Shown: piece after piece, positions 20,976 to 30,717 of the stretch
How positions within the stretch are numbered: the first letter of the stretch is position 1
Layout of the letters: each line of letters starts with the position of its first letter
Assembly (NCBI GenBank): GCA_036346225.1
Contig: JARFIW010001110.1
Span: 1,488,001 to 1,552,000 of the forward strand
Length of the DNA stretch: 64,000 bases
Source of the DNA: Platerodrilus igneus
Lineage: Eukaryota > Arthropoda > Insecta > Coleoptera > Lycidae
Direction: 5' to 3'
Program-made: the position numbers and the translations under genes
The notes under the pieces: model-generated
Database searches by the model: none
Seen by the model: only the letters and a program-made list of their open reading frames with translations
What the model was told of the DNA's origin: nothing

Positions 20976-21943
20976 ATTTAATGCGCGAAGACGAGTCAGC
21001 GGCGGTAAGACATCGCTATTCGAAGTTAGAATTACAGGAGGCTTCTAAGAGGTTGCAATGTTTTGAGGAAGCGGGCAAATCAGATCTATTTAGATAATTA
21101 CAGAAGTACGTTAGTGTTTTCTTAGAAACACCCGGAAAAATAAGGGGTTATGAGCACGAGATTCGAATGCGGGACAACTCACTGTTCTTCAAAGCAACGT
21201 ATTCAATTGCTATGGCGTACCGCGAAGAAGCGCAACGTCAAATTGACGAATTAATTAAATCTAATGTTATTTCGGCTGCATGGACAGAGTACGTTTCACC
21301 ACTAACGGCGGTTATAAAAAAGAATAAGAGCATACATGTGTGTTTAAACACACGATTTCTCAATTCACGGATGGAAAAAGACTACGTTATTCAGTCGCGG
21401 CCAGACGAATTATTAGTGAAATTTCGTGCAGGGCAATATTTATCAACGTAAGATATGACGTCATCTTATTACAAGATACCGATTAGAAAGCAGGATCGGA
21501 AGTATGTTGGATTCCTCTTTAACGGAACCACTTATACTTTCAATGTTTTGCCATTCGGCTTGTCAACATCTGTAGCTAGTTTTATTAGGGCGTTGGGTCT
21601 GGCTCTGGGACCGAGTGTGGATGGGTTTGCATTAATGTACGTGTACGATTTATTAGTCTATTCTAGGGCGGCTCGAGACTATGTTGAGCATCTAGAAATT
21701 ATTTTTTCAAAGCTTCGGAACGCTAATTTAACGATGACATTAAGAAAATGCGTTTTTGCAAGGAGTAGTGTTTTATTTCTTGGACATAGTATAACGCCGG
21801 AGGGTATTTCTATAGATCCCTTCCAAACTAAGGTTATTCAGGATTTTTCTAGACCACGGAATGTGGGCGAGCTTCGGGAATTTTTGGGTGTTGCTAACTA
21901 TGACCGCCGTTTTTGTAGGAACGTTGCAGATTTAACTGTCTAG
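20976..21943 (+). pseudogene. Gypsy element B reverse transcriptase
   Basis: Seen: frames 21167-21451 and 21455-21943 carry MAYREEAQRQIDELIKSNVI, SPLTAVIKKN, VCLNTRFLN, YYKIPIRKQDRKYVGFLFNG, VLPFGLSTSVASF, YVYDLLVYS and FLGHSITPEGISID. Known: the palm motif should read Y.DD; here it is YVYD, so one catalytic Asp has become Tyr. V/L-DLN is also changed to VCLN. A TAA after QYLST breaks the frame. The polymerase is inactive. Confidence 0.85.
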
Positions 21944-22000
21944 CTAGTTAGGCTATTAAGAAAAGGTGCGAAATGGGAATGGGAACAATTTGAAGAAAAT

Positions 22001-22786
22001 GTGTTTATTGCAATAAAAAAAGCTTATCTAGAAGTGACAATGGTAAATCATCCGAATTTGACCGAAACGATGTACATCCGGGCGGATAGTTCTGATGTGG
22101 GAGCAGGATGTTATCTTTATCAAATAGATCAAAAAACGGGCGATGATAGGGTTTTGGCTTACGGTAGTCGTACGCTGCGTGGAGCCGAACTACGGTATAC
22201 AACAACCGAGAAGGAGGCTGTAGCAATTGTTTACGCATTGAAATTATGGCGAGTGTTGGTATTCGGACGGCCGCTGATGGTGGTATCAAACCATAAGGCG
22301 CTGTCGTTTATTATGAATTCTTCGATAAAGACACCCCGATTAACTCGATGGGTCTTATTTAAGCAAGGATATGATATCAGCGTTCAATATTGTAAGGGTA
22401 GCGAAAACATTGTTGCGGACGCACTGTCCCGCCGACCTGTGACCATTGGGGTCCCTCGGGTGCCCGATAGTAGTAGTTCTGTCGAAATGCTTATGCTCAA
22501 GGTGACGAAGGATTTTGTGAATGTTAAAAATAATTTGAAAGCAATTAGGGAAGATCAAGCTAATGATCCGTGGATTGGGGAAAAGTTAGTGCAAGTTAAA
22601 GGTGGAGATGATGGGGTTGTCAAAAGGTATAACATTCATGAGGGTATATTATTTAAAAGAGGTGATCAGGAAATTGGCGTTCCGATGAACCAGGTGAGGG
22701 AACTAATATTGCAGCAACATGCCGACATTGGCCATTTTGGTTATAAAAACTCACGCTCATATACGCAAAACCTTTTATTGGCCTAA
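22001..22786 (+). pseudogene. Gypsy element B RNase H and linker
   Basis: Seen: HPNLTETMYIRADSSDVGAG (first D), YTTTEKEAVAIVYALKLWRV (E), MVVSNHKALSFI, RWVLFKQGYDISVQYCKG and NIVADALSRRPV (last D). A histidine-rich linker with QQHADIGHFG leads to the integrase zinc finger. Known: the third acidic residue should be Asp in T/S-D-H-K; here it is Asn, so the catalytic set is incomplete. This is the longest open piece of element B, 261 codons. Confidence 0.85.
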
Positions 22787-23614
22787 AATGTTAAGGCACA
22801 TACGACAGATTGTAGTGTCCTACGAACTTTGTCAAAAGTGCAAGGTGTCGAAGACCGAGAAAGGTCCTTTTAATTCAATAATTTCCAGGAAACTAGGGGA
22901 ACTGGTCTGTTTAGATCTGATGGGCCCGAAGCCTATGTTTAGGGGGGGTTGTACGCAGTTGTTTGTAGTGGTGGAATCTTTCACGCGCTATACGAAGTTG
23001 TATCCGCTGAAACACGCTACGAGCAGAAATATAGTCAATAAACTTGCGAACAGTTATTTTAACGAGGTTTTGGTTCCGGAATCTATCTTGTTGGATAACG
23101 GTACGCAATTTCACGCCAAAATTTGGGTGAACGCGTTGGCGAAGATAAACAAAGAGGTTGTATATGTCCGTCCACTTTCAGGAAAATCCCACGGAACGGG
23201 TTAACAGAGAAATAGGTAGGTTGATTAGAACTTACTGTTCGGCAAAGCATACAAAATGGGCGTATGAAATACCCAAGGTCGTCATGTTTAAATTTGGTGG
23301 TACATGATGTTGCGGGCTATAGTCCCTCGTTTTTGATATTTGGAGTGGACGTGGCGAATGATCTGTGTGGCGTGATTGATTTTCCTAACGTAGAAAATGT
23401 CGCTAAGCGCAGTTTAGATTATTTCTGGAAACTGTCGTACGAACGGGCTCGTTCAAAATATGCGAGAAAACGCGATAAATATAATAGTAGTGTAGGCGTA
23501 ACCGAATTGAAAAAAGGAGACAGGGTGTTATTGAAAACTCATCCCATTAAGCCACAGAGAGATCGGAAATTCACAAGCTCTTCCTCCTATATGAGGACCA
23601 GTATGAGGTCGTAA
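22700..23614 (+). pseudogene. Gypsy element B integrase, frameshifted
   Basis: Seen: histidines of the zinc finger lie at the end of the previous frame. The frame 22719-23204 has ELCQKCKVSK (CX2C), ELVCLDLMGPKP (D) and SILLDNGTQFHA (D). A shift near 23180 is needed to read NPTERVNREIGRLIRTYCSA (E). Another shift leads to 23264-23614 with VHDVAGYSPSFLIFG and ELKKGDRVLLKTHPI. Known: this is a DDE integrase with the conserved GYSPSFL and GD.V basic tail. All three acidic residues exist, but in different frames. Confidence 0.85.
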
Positions 23615-23797
23615 AACAAATAAACACTAATGCCTATTTGTTGAAGGACCCTGGTGGTGAAGTACAATGCCGTACAATGCCTGACGCTGTTTAATCAGCT
23701 GAATATTGTGATAGCTTAAGTTAGTTAAGTGTGCGACGTTACTGGAAATGTAAATCAAAGGATTAAATTCTCCAATTGGCTGTATGTTGTCGATTTT

Positions 23798-23810
23798 AAT
23801 CGGGGGGGAT
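23798..23810 (+). other. Polypurine tract of Gypsy element B
   Basis: A run of G (CGGGGGGGAT) abuts the 3' LTR start at 23811, as expected for the plus-strand primer. Confidence 0.65.
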
Positions 23811-24281
23811 TGTGGTACGTTATTGGTGCCACGACCCTTAGCTAAGTGTATGATGCGCGGGAAGGTGTAAGTCAGTCTGCTTTGAGCGCTTGCAACGAGA
23901 GCACGGGTTCTCAAGTCCGATAGCACGTTGCGTGTTATATTGTTCGCGTGGCTAGCAATTACATGTGCTGGAGGTGTAACATTATAGGGTAGTATTAATC
24001 TACTTACTAAGTAGAGTAGTTCGTGAGCCTTGTTCGTGAACCGCAGGTTATGTGGTTTATATTCTTGACAACGCTATATTTTCGTTTCGCTACATTTAAT
24101 TAATGGTTGGATATTTAATTGAAGTCTGGATTCCTTCAATATTTCTACACGCCTGAGTGGAAGAAAATTATTTCCTGTTCACAATAATTAATTAAGACAA
24201 AGTTTACGTATTCTTTATTCACTTCCCGACTGGCTAAACCGAGGCAAAATTTTGTCATCGAAGGGTAAAGACGGCGTTTCA
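23811..24281 (+). repeat. 3' LTR of Gypsy element B (471 bp)
   Basis: Starts TGTGGTACGTTATTGGTGCC and ends GGCGTTTCA, directly followed by the duplicated ACAA (24282-24285). It holds about 56 bases (about 23897-23958, with TCAAGTCCGATAGCACGTTG) missing from the 5' copy. Confidence 0.93.
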
Positions 24282-24285
24282 ACAA

Positions 24286-24827
24286 TTAGGCCGGCATTTC
24301 TATATTTGAAAATCGTATTCAATCAGCGTACCACCAAGCCAAGCTTTGTATCCTGGTCCGCTATAAGAAAGTTCCCCAACTAGAAGCTATTAAAAGCAAA
24401 GTACACACAATACACCTGTACGCACACATCGTATCTTCTGTAGTTTTTTAATCCGCAAACCATCCAAAATTTCTGCATAAATTATCCTACTTTCAATAAA
24501 AGTTTGAAACTCGCGGATACGGTATAGTACATCCTTTCTTTACTTATTGTAATTTTTTAATTCGCCTTTTCTTAATTGAAATGTATTAATCTGAATCTTT
24601 TTCTTTGAACATTTTACTTCATTTTTGTGCAGTTTATGCGTATTTTAAGTTTATGTTTACTAGTCTGATTATTAGTTTACGCTTATTTGTACATATATTT
24701 CATGATGGCAGATTTTATAATTGTTTGAAGTCTATAAACCAGTGCATTTCCCTAAAGAATCCCTGGAACTTAGAATACTATAATTATAAATCTTATCCAA
24801 AATAATATATTATGGTTTGTGTTTCAG
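24286..24827. other. Intron sequence before receptor exon d
   Basis: AT-rich, no gene seen. The last bases (TATGGTTTGTGTTTCAG) form a good splice acceptor ending at 24827. Confidence 0.6.
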
Positions 24828-24986
24828 GTTGAAGGTATAGCATTTGGACTGTACGATTCAAACTGGTATGCAAAATACTTCTCTAAGCTCAGAACGCCGG
24901 TGATTATGGTTCTTCAACGAGCTAATAAGAAACCAACGTTTACAGCTGGCGGTTTGTTTGAAATTAATACAAGGTCACTATTAACT
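24828..24986 (+). CDS. Odorant receptor (7tm_6 family), exon d
   Basis: Seen: acceptor GTGTTTCAG ends at 24827 and donor ACT/GTAAGT begins at 24987. The 53 codons read VEGIAFGLYDSNWY, VIMVLQRANKKPTFTAGGLF and EINTRSLLT. Known: the A.Y.S.WY block, then L.L.R...P...TAGG.F.IN...L, is the most conserved part of insect odorant receptors and forms the cytoplasmic anchor domain and start of the pore helix S7. The exon starts in phase 0, matching exon c (2463-2562), and the protein order is exactly what should follow exon c. A last short exon, expected in phase 0, was not found in the next few hundred bases. It may lie beyond the mobile elements or be lost. Confidence 0.88.
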
Positions 24987-25021
24987 GTAAGTGTGATTAT
25001 CATTATTGATTACCATTATTA

Positions 25022-25229
25022 GTCGAGAGCAAACTAGGTATCGATTGTTAAGTTACATTTACAATCAATTTGTGAAAAAATTAATTCGAACTTGAAGTGA
25101 CATTTAAACTGAATTCATAAGTTATGTTTTAATAATTAATCGCAAGGTAAATAGAAGACTACAAGTTTTTCATATCAATATCGTATCGGTACCAAGAAAG
25201 TGAATGTTGATCAGGGTAAAAACAATGTA
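25022..25229. other. AT-rich spacer after receptor exon d
   Basis: No gene or repeat recognised. No convincing terminal receptor exon (a short frame ending S-Y-T/S-hydrophobic-L) was seen. Confidence 0.4.
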
Positions 25230-25770
25230 GTGCTGTTAGGCGCAGTTAGTGTACCTCTTGATTTTCGATTAATAACTAGAAAACCAAAGAAAAGAATATG
25301 GGTAAAAGATATGAACAGGGATTTCATAACAATTTAATACAGGAAACGCGGCTTGCTGATCTGTTATTTTCTAATTTTACTACAAAGAGTATACAGTCAT
25401 TTGATTATCTTTTGTCACTTGGAAACACTTTAATAAAATATTCAGTTAGAGAAGCAATGTTACATTTCGAATATCACCTGCAACTATTTGTATTATTGTA
25501 CAAGGAGTTATTGATGTTTTCCGGAATATTCTATTTCCAGTATATTTAAAGCTTCTATCAAAGAAGCAGTGGTTGGGTATTGCAGAGGACCATTATAAGT
25601 TTTATTACCTACCAAATTGTCTTAAAGCAGTCAAAGTTAAACCCGCGTAAATCCAAGCTCCTTCACATTCAGGCTTGCTGGATTGTAAAGTGATAGCAGC
25701 ATATAAATAAATCGAAACTGAGCATACATTTAAAAGAAGAATGTTGAATAATCCGAAGTTTCATGTCTAC
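25230..25770 (+). pseudogene. PIF/Harbinger transposase remnant
   Basis: Seen: KPKKRIWVKD at about 25281-25310, then in another frame GFHNNLIQETRLADLLFSNF and SFDYLLSL. Past further shifts come FPVYLKLLSKKQWLGIAEDH, YLPNCLKAVK and IQAPSHSG. Known: HARBI1-like proteins run K+.W.+..N..R...G.F..L..EL...D...F.N..RM....FD.LL, then ...W..IA..F...W..PNC.GAIDGKH, and the fragments fall in that order. The catalytic GAIDG is AVKVK here. Four or more frame breaks show an old copy. The MULE-like element inserted at its right end. Confidence 0.6.
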
Positions 25771-25779
25771 CTAATACAG
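25771..25779. other. Target-site duplication CTAATACAG, left
   Basis: The 9-base CTAATACAG directly precedes AGGTCTATTAAGC and is repeated exactly at 30709-30717. Confidence 0.93.
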
Positions 25780-25913
25780 AGGTCTATTAAGCTGTCTGAG
25801 CCAAATTATCAGAACACATCAAAATATATATAGGAACTATTTGCTAATCATTTGCTTTTTTCGCTGATAAACCAATTTTTTGCTATATTTGTAAAAAAGT
25901 TACAAGTGGCTAG

Positions 25914-27547
25914 ATATATATTTTGATGTGTTCTGATAATTTGGGAGTTGCATATTTTAAGAGTAAATAATTCATAAAACGTAAGTGTTTTTTAGTCATG
26001 CCTGCAATTAATTTCTTTAATGTACTTTACTCTTGTAGAAATTGATATTTATCTTATTATTTGAAAATTTGATTTTTTTTCTTTTGCAAATGGTAGCAAA
26101 AAAATAGCAAATAACTTAAATATTGTTAATTTTTTATTTTATTTTGTGTAGGTATTTTTTTTTAGTTGGCTAAATAGCTTATATTAAGCTATCTAGCCAC
26201 TTGTAACTCTTATACAGATATAGCAAAAAAATTGGTTTTATCGGCAAAAAAACCAAATAATTAGCAAATGATTCCTATATATATTTTGATGTATTCTGAT
26301 AATTTGGGAGTTGCATGTGTTAAGATTAAATAATTCATAAAACTTAGGTGTCCTTTAGTCATGCCAGCAATTAATTTCTTTAATGTTCTTTACTCTCGTA
26401 GATATTGATATTTATCTTATGAATTGAAAACTTGATTTTTTTTCTTTTGCAAATGGTAGCAATAAAATAGCAAATAATTTACATATTCTTAATTCTTTAT
26501 TTTATTTTGTGTAGGTATTTTTTTAGCTGGCTAGATAGCTTATATTAAGCTATCTAGCCACTTGTAACTCTTTTACAGATATAGCAAAAAAATTGGTTTT
26601 ATCGGCAAAAAAAGCAAATAATTAGCAAATAATTCCTATATATATATTGGTGTGTTCTGATAATTTGGGAGTTGCATATTTTAAGAGTATATAATTCATA
26701 AAGCGTAGGTGTCATTTAGTCATGCCTGCGATTAATTTCTTTAATGTACTTTACTCTTGTAGATATTGATATTTATCTTATTATTTGAAAACTTGATTTT
26801 TTTCGTTTGCAAATGGTAGCAAAAAATAACAAATACTTATATATTGTTAATTTATTATTTTATTTTGTGTAGGATTTTTTTTTTTTTAGTTGGCTAGATA
26901 GCTATCTAGTCACTTGTAATTCTTTTACAGATATAGCAAAAAAATTGGTTTTATCGGCAAAAAAAGCAAATAAGTAGCAAATAATTCCTATATATATTTT
27001 GATGTGTTCTGATAATTTGGGAGTTGCATATTTTAACAGTAAATAATTCATAAAACCTAGGTGTCCTTTATTCATGCCTGCAATTAATTTCTGTAATGTA
27101 CTTTACTCTTGTAGATATTGATATTTATCTTATTATTTGAAAACTTGATTTTTTTTCTTTTGCAAATGGTAGCAAAAAAATAGCAAATAATTTATATATT
27201 CTTAATTTTTATTTTATTTTGTGTAGGTATTTTTTTTTGGTTGGCTAAATAACTTATATTAAGCTATCTAGCCACTTGTAAATCTTTTACAGATATAGCA
27301 AAAAAATTGGTTTTATCGGCAAAAAAAGCAAATAATTAGCAAATAATTCCTATATATATTTTTATGTGTTCTAATAATTTGGGAGTTGCATATTTTAAGA
27401 GTAAATAATTCATAAAACGTAAGTGTTTTTTAGTCATGCCTGCAATTAATTTCTTTAATGTACTTTACTCTTGTAGATATTGATATTTATCATATTATTT
27501 GAAAACTTGATTTTTTTTCTTTTGCAAATGGTAGCAAAAAGAATGCA

Positions 27548-27551
<4 letters not shown>
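25914..27551. repeat. Tandem array, unit about 360 bp, left block (units 1-5)
   Basis: Seen: the marker GATGTGTTCTGATAATTTGG recurs with small changes near 25924, 26285, 26646, 26998 and 27360. Every unit also holds GCAAATGGTAGC, TTTTATTTTGTGTAGG and a near-palindrome built of TAGATAGCTTATA and TATTAAGCTATCTA. Unit 5 is cut at the TA tract and resumes at 29790. Confidence 0.95.

Positions 27552-27588
<37 letters not shown>
27552..27588. repeat. (TA)n microsatellite, left edge of the internal insert
   Basis: Uninterrupted TA repeat of about 18 copies inside array unit 5. A matching tract flanks the other side of the insert at 29748-29789. Confidence 0.95.
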
Positions 27589-27589
<1 letters not shown>

Positions 27590-29745
27590 CTGTAAAACCT
27601 TTTTAATTAGAATCGAGCCTCACGAATTGGGCGTCAAGAATGCTGTGAATCCTACAAAAAGCTATTCATTACCTTAACTGTGTTGGTCCATTGACTTTCT
27701 TCTGTTAATCGCCTCGGCTGCTCCTCTAGATAACTTACATCCTCATTCATAAAAAAAAACAAACACATTCCTACCACAAACATCAACGTTAACTCTATTT
27801 ACATCAATATTCACAATACATTAAAATTTCAAAATTAAAATTCAGCATAAATTTCAGTATCAGAAAATTTCAAGATTAAATCTGTTATCATTTTAATGTG
27901 CATCCAGAATTAAAGTCCTTGTAGGATGCCTACTAATTACTATAACAATATATGCAGACCTGAGTCTGAGTACAAAGGGAGCATCTACCACCCCTTTACG
28001 TTAATTAACCAGGTTCGTCTAATTGAGCTCAAAGACATACCCAAATTTTCATCATAATCCAGAACATCAATACTAAATACCCCTTTATACTTAAACAAGC
28101 AAATTTCACCTTAAAATTAAAATTTTAATGTTAGTACAATTTCACTACTGTCCATTTTGAGTAAATCAATTATAAAGTTATTCAACACACACCAAAATAT
28201 CAAAGTTCAAACAAAATAGTATAATTTACCTGAAGGTTACTGCACTCGTAGCTTCAATGTACATTGTCCCTTTTGTTAATCACACCATTCCAACTGGGTT
28301 ATATTTACGGCTTCTGATCCTCAACGCTTTTAAAATTTGCTCCATCACCATTCATCTAAAGTTGTTTCAGGGCTTTTCCGGAACTCATCTGTGTATATCT
28401 GACCCTTGTTTTGTGGATCCAGACACGTTTATGAACCATTTAATTATTAACACCCCCGAAAAATAACAAAGAAATTCATACTTCTTTCACCAATATACGC
28501 CAAAACTGCCTACTTTTGTGTATTCATTTGTCGTTGTAAATTTTACAAATTGGTACAGTGATACTAAACTTTATTACCTTGTATGTTCTTTTCTAAGTGC
28601 ACTAAAGTACATTCATTGTAGCACGTAAAGAACAAACTCTTTTAAATCACCAAAATATACGAGCAAACTGTTTAAATTATTCTATCAAACTCGGAAAACT
28701 AAAAAGCACTGTTTAACGCATTGAATCAAGTCGCAGATGTAAGAGAGCTTGTTCATCTTAACTTGGGTATATATATAGAGGTTAGCCTGTCTGTCGGTCT
28801 AGTCCCCAAAACGGACAAATCTCAAGAATTTCGCATGCTAGGTTCCCATTCCACAGCCCGGCATGCGATTTTTACGAAATGTGCACTCGTACCCGTTAAA
28901 TCTCAGAATTTTCGACACGGCTCGCAACGTCTGGAAATAACTAATTGAATTTTCTACAGAAATGTTATTTTTACCTCTCAATTTTGCCTTTTATTTTCAA
29001 CCAATTGCAACCCAATGACGTTGCTCCACTCACGCCTTTTATTATATGTGTCTCGGTCTCGCGCATATTATCTGTCTCTATCTAACCTGTTCTTAGTGGT
29101 GCAAATTGATATTCCTTACTATCAATTATTTCAGTCCACATGGACTGTTATCTGGGTTAAATAACCCCGTATCCAACCTTCCCGTTAATATAAGCGACGG
29201 TTTCTCCAACATTCTCTGAAACCATTTGTTATCTGCAAAATTTTCGCCGTACGTGACTTTTAAACTACGCAGGTGTTCAATCGTACTATTAATTCTCAGA
29301 GCTTTATTTCATGGTATTTTAATCTTGGATTTTCACAGGCTTTTATGCTTATTATTAATAATGGTTTAATTAACTCCAACTAAAATTGACTTCTACCCTT
29401 TCATTTTTAGCGAATACAAATTAAATATTAATTATTATGTGTACACTTTGTTTAATACCGGTTACTTAAAATTGAGTTAATTAATATAAATTTTGCACGT
29501 AATTTCCATTTGTTTCTTTACTAGGAATAATTATATTACACGTGGAGCTTTTTAATACTGCTTCCTTTTTTTTTTATATAGCAAGCGTCTTGTACATAAT
29601 TTAACTCCCTTATTTTTAATGAAACGAATAAATTTTTGTGCTTCACGGTTTTTTTAATAACGCATACCTTTTCACAAAGCTTCTACACGGTGATTAAAAT
29701 TATTTGATGTGATTATTTAATTTTCTACCCTGGTCTAAATATGAG

Positions 29746-29747
<2 letters not shown>
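27589..29747. other. 2.16 kb unique insert between two TA tracts; possible minus-strand LTR piece
   Basis: Seen: no credible coding region. On the minus strand the left edge (27660-27590) reads GACGCCCAATTCGTGAGGCT then CGATTC, which resembles a primer-binding site just after an LTR, so the bulk to the right might be a long LTR. No second LTR or clean boundaries were found. The short frames at 28257 and 28721 are not recognised. Confidence 0.3.

Positions 29748-29789
<42 letters not shown>
29748..29789. repeat. (TA)n microsatellite, right edge of the internal insert
   Basis: About 21 TA copies, followed directly by TTTTAATTCTTTATTTTATT, the continuation of array unit 5. Confidence 0.95.
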
Positions 29790-29792
<3 letters not shown>

Positions 29793-30690
29793 AATTCTTT
29801 ATTTTATTTTGTGTAAGTATTTTTTTTTGGTTGGCTAAATAGCTTATATCAAGCTATCTAGCCACTTGTAAATCTTTTACAGAAATAGCAAAAAAATTGG
29901 TTTTATCGGCAAAAAAAGCAAATAATTAGCAAAAAATTCCCATATATATTTTGATGTGTTCTGATAATTTGGGAATTGCATATTTTAAGAGTAAATGATT
30001 CATAAAACGTAGGTGTCCTTTAGTCATGCCCGCAATTAATTTCTTTAATGTACTTTACTCTTGTAGATATTGATACTTATCTTATTATGTGAAAACTTGA
30101 TTTTTTCTTTTGCAAATGTTAGCAAAAAAATAGCAAACAATTTACATATTGTTAATTTTTTATTTTATTTTGTGTAGGTATTTTTTTTTGGTAGGCTAAA
30201 TAGCTTATATTAAGCTATCTAGCCACTTTAAATCTTTTACAGATATAGCAAAAAAATTGGTTTTATCGGCAAAAAAAGCAAATAAGTAGCAAATAATTCC
30301 TATATATATTTTGATGTGTTCTGATAATTTGGGAGTTGCATATTTTAAGAGTAAATAATTCATAAAACGTAAGTGTTTTTTAGTCATGCCTGCAATTAAT
30401 TTCTTTAATGTACTTTACTCTTGTAGATATTGATATTTATCTTATTACTTGAAAACTTGATTTTTTTTGCAAATGGCAGCAAAAAATTGTAAATAATTTA
30501 CATATTGTTAATTTTTTATTTTATTTTGTGTAGGTTTTTTTTAGTTGGTTAGATAGCTTATATCAAGCTATCTAGCCACTTGTAACTCTTTTACAGATAT
30601 AGCAAAAAAATTGTTTTTATCGGCAAAAAAAAGCAAATAATTAGCAAATAATTCCCATATATATTTTGATGTGTTCTGATAATTTCACTC
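29790..30690. repeat. Tandem array, unit about 360 bp, right block and right terminal repeat
   Basis: The marker GTGTTCTGATAATTTGG recurs near 29950 and 30311, and a terminal version at about 30670 diverges into the terminal inverted repeat (AATTTCACTCAGACAG). Units keep the orientation of the left block. Confidence 0.95.
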
Positions 30691-30708
30691 AGACAGCTTA
30701 ATAGACCT

Positions 30709-30717
30709 CTAATACAG
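30709..30717. other. Target-site duplication CTAATACAG, right
   Basis: Exact 9-base match to 25771-25779. Confidence 0.93.

Larger units (their letters stand above)
16509..24281 (+). mobile_element. Ty3/Gypsy element B, structurally complete with both LTRs
   Basis: Seen: two LTR copies (16509-16917 and 23811-24281), each TG...CA, are flanked by the ACAA duplication. A primer-binding-like TTGGCAGCAACGTGGGAG follows the 5' LTR, and a purine tract (CGGGGGGGAT) precedes the 3' LTR. Inside lie gag, protease, RT, RNase H and integrase on the plus strand, and a 2360-bp piggyBac inserted in the 5' gag region. Without the piggyBac and one TTAA the element is about 5.4 kb. Coding is broken by stops and by altered catalytic residues, so it is dead. 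It lies in the receptor intron. Confidence 0.93.
25780..30708. mobile_element. MULE-like non-autonomous DNA transposon, 4929 bp, with tandem internal units
   Basis: Seen: the ends are inverted repeats (AGGTCTATTAAGCTGTCTGAG at the left; CTCAGACAGCTTAATAGACCT at the right) within a longer imperfect inverted repeat of about 133 bp, flanked by a perfect 9-bp duplication. Inside are about seven tandem units of about 360 bp, all in one orientation. Each contains a copy of the inner part of the right terminal repeat. One unit is split by a 2.2 kb insert at a TA tract. No transposase was found. Known: 9-bp duplications are characteristic of Mutator-like elements, and long complex terminal repeats occur in MULEs and fold-back elements. 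The superfamily call rests on the duplication length only. Confidence 0.85.

Noticed and set aside
28721..28948. 75-codon plus-strand frame at 28.7 kb
   Set aside because: No recognisable motif or start context; composition resembles a non-coding or LTR region.
25780..30708. CRISPR-like array
   Set aside because: The 360-bp units are adjacent direct repeats without short repeat-spacer structure, in an insect genome.
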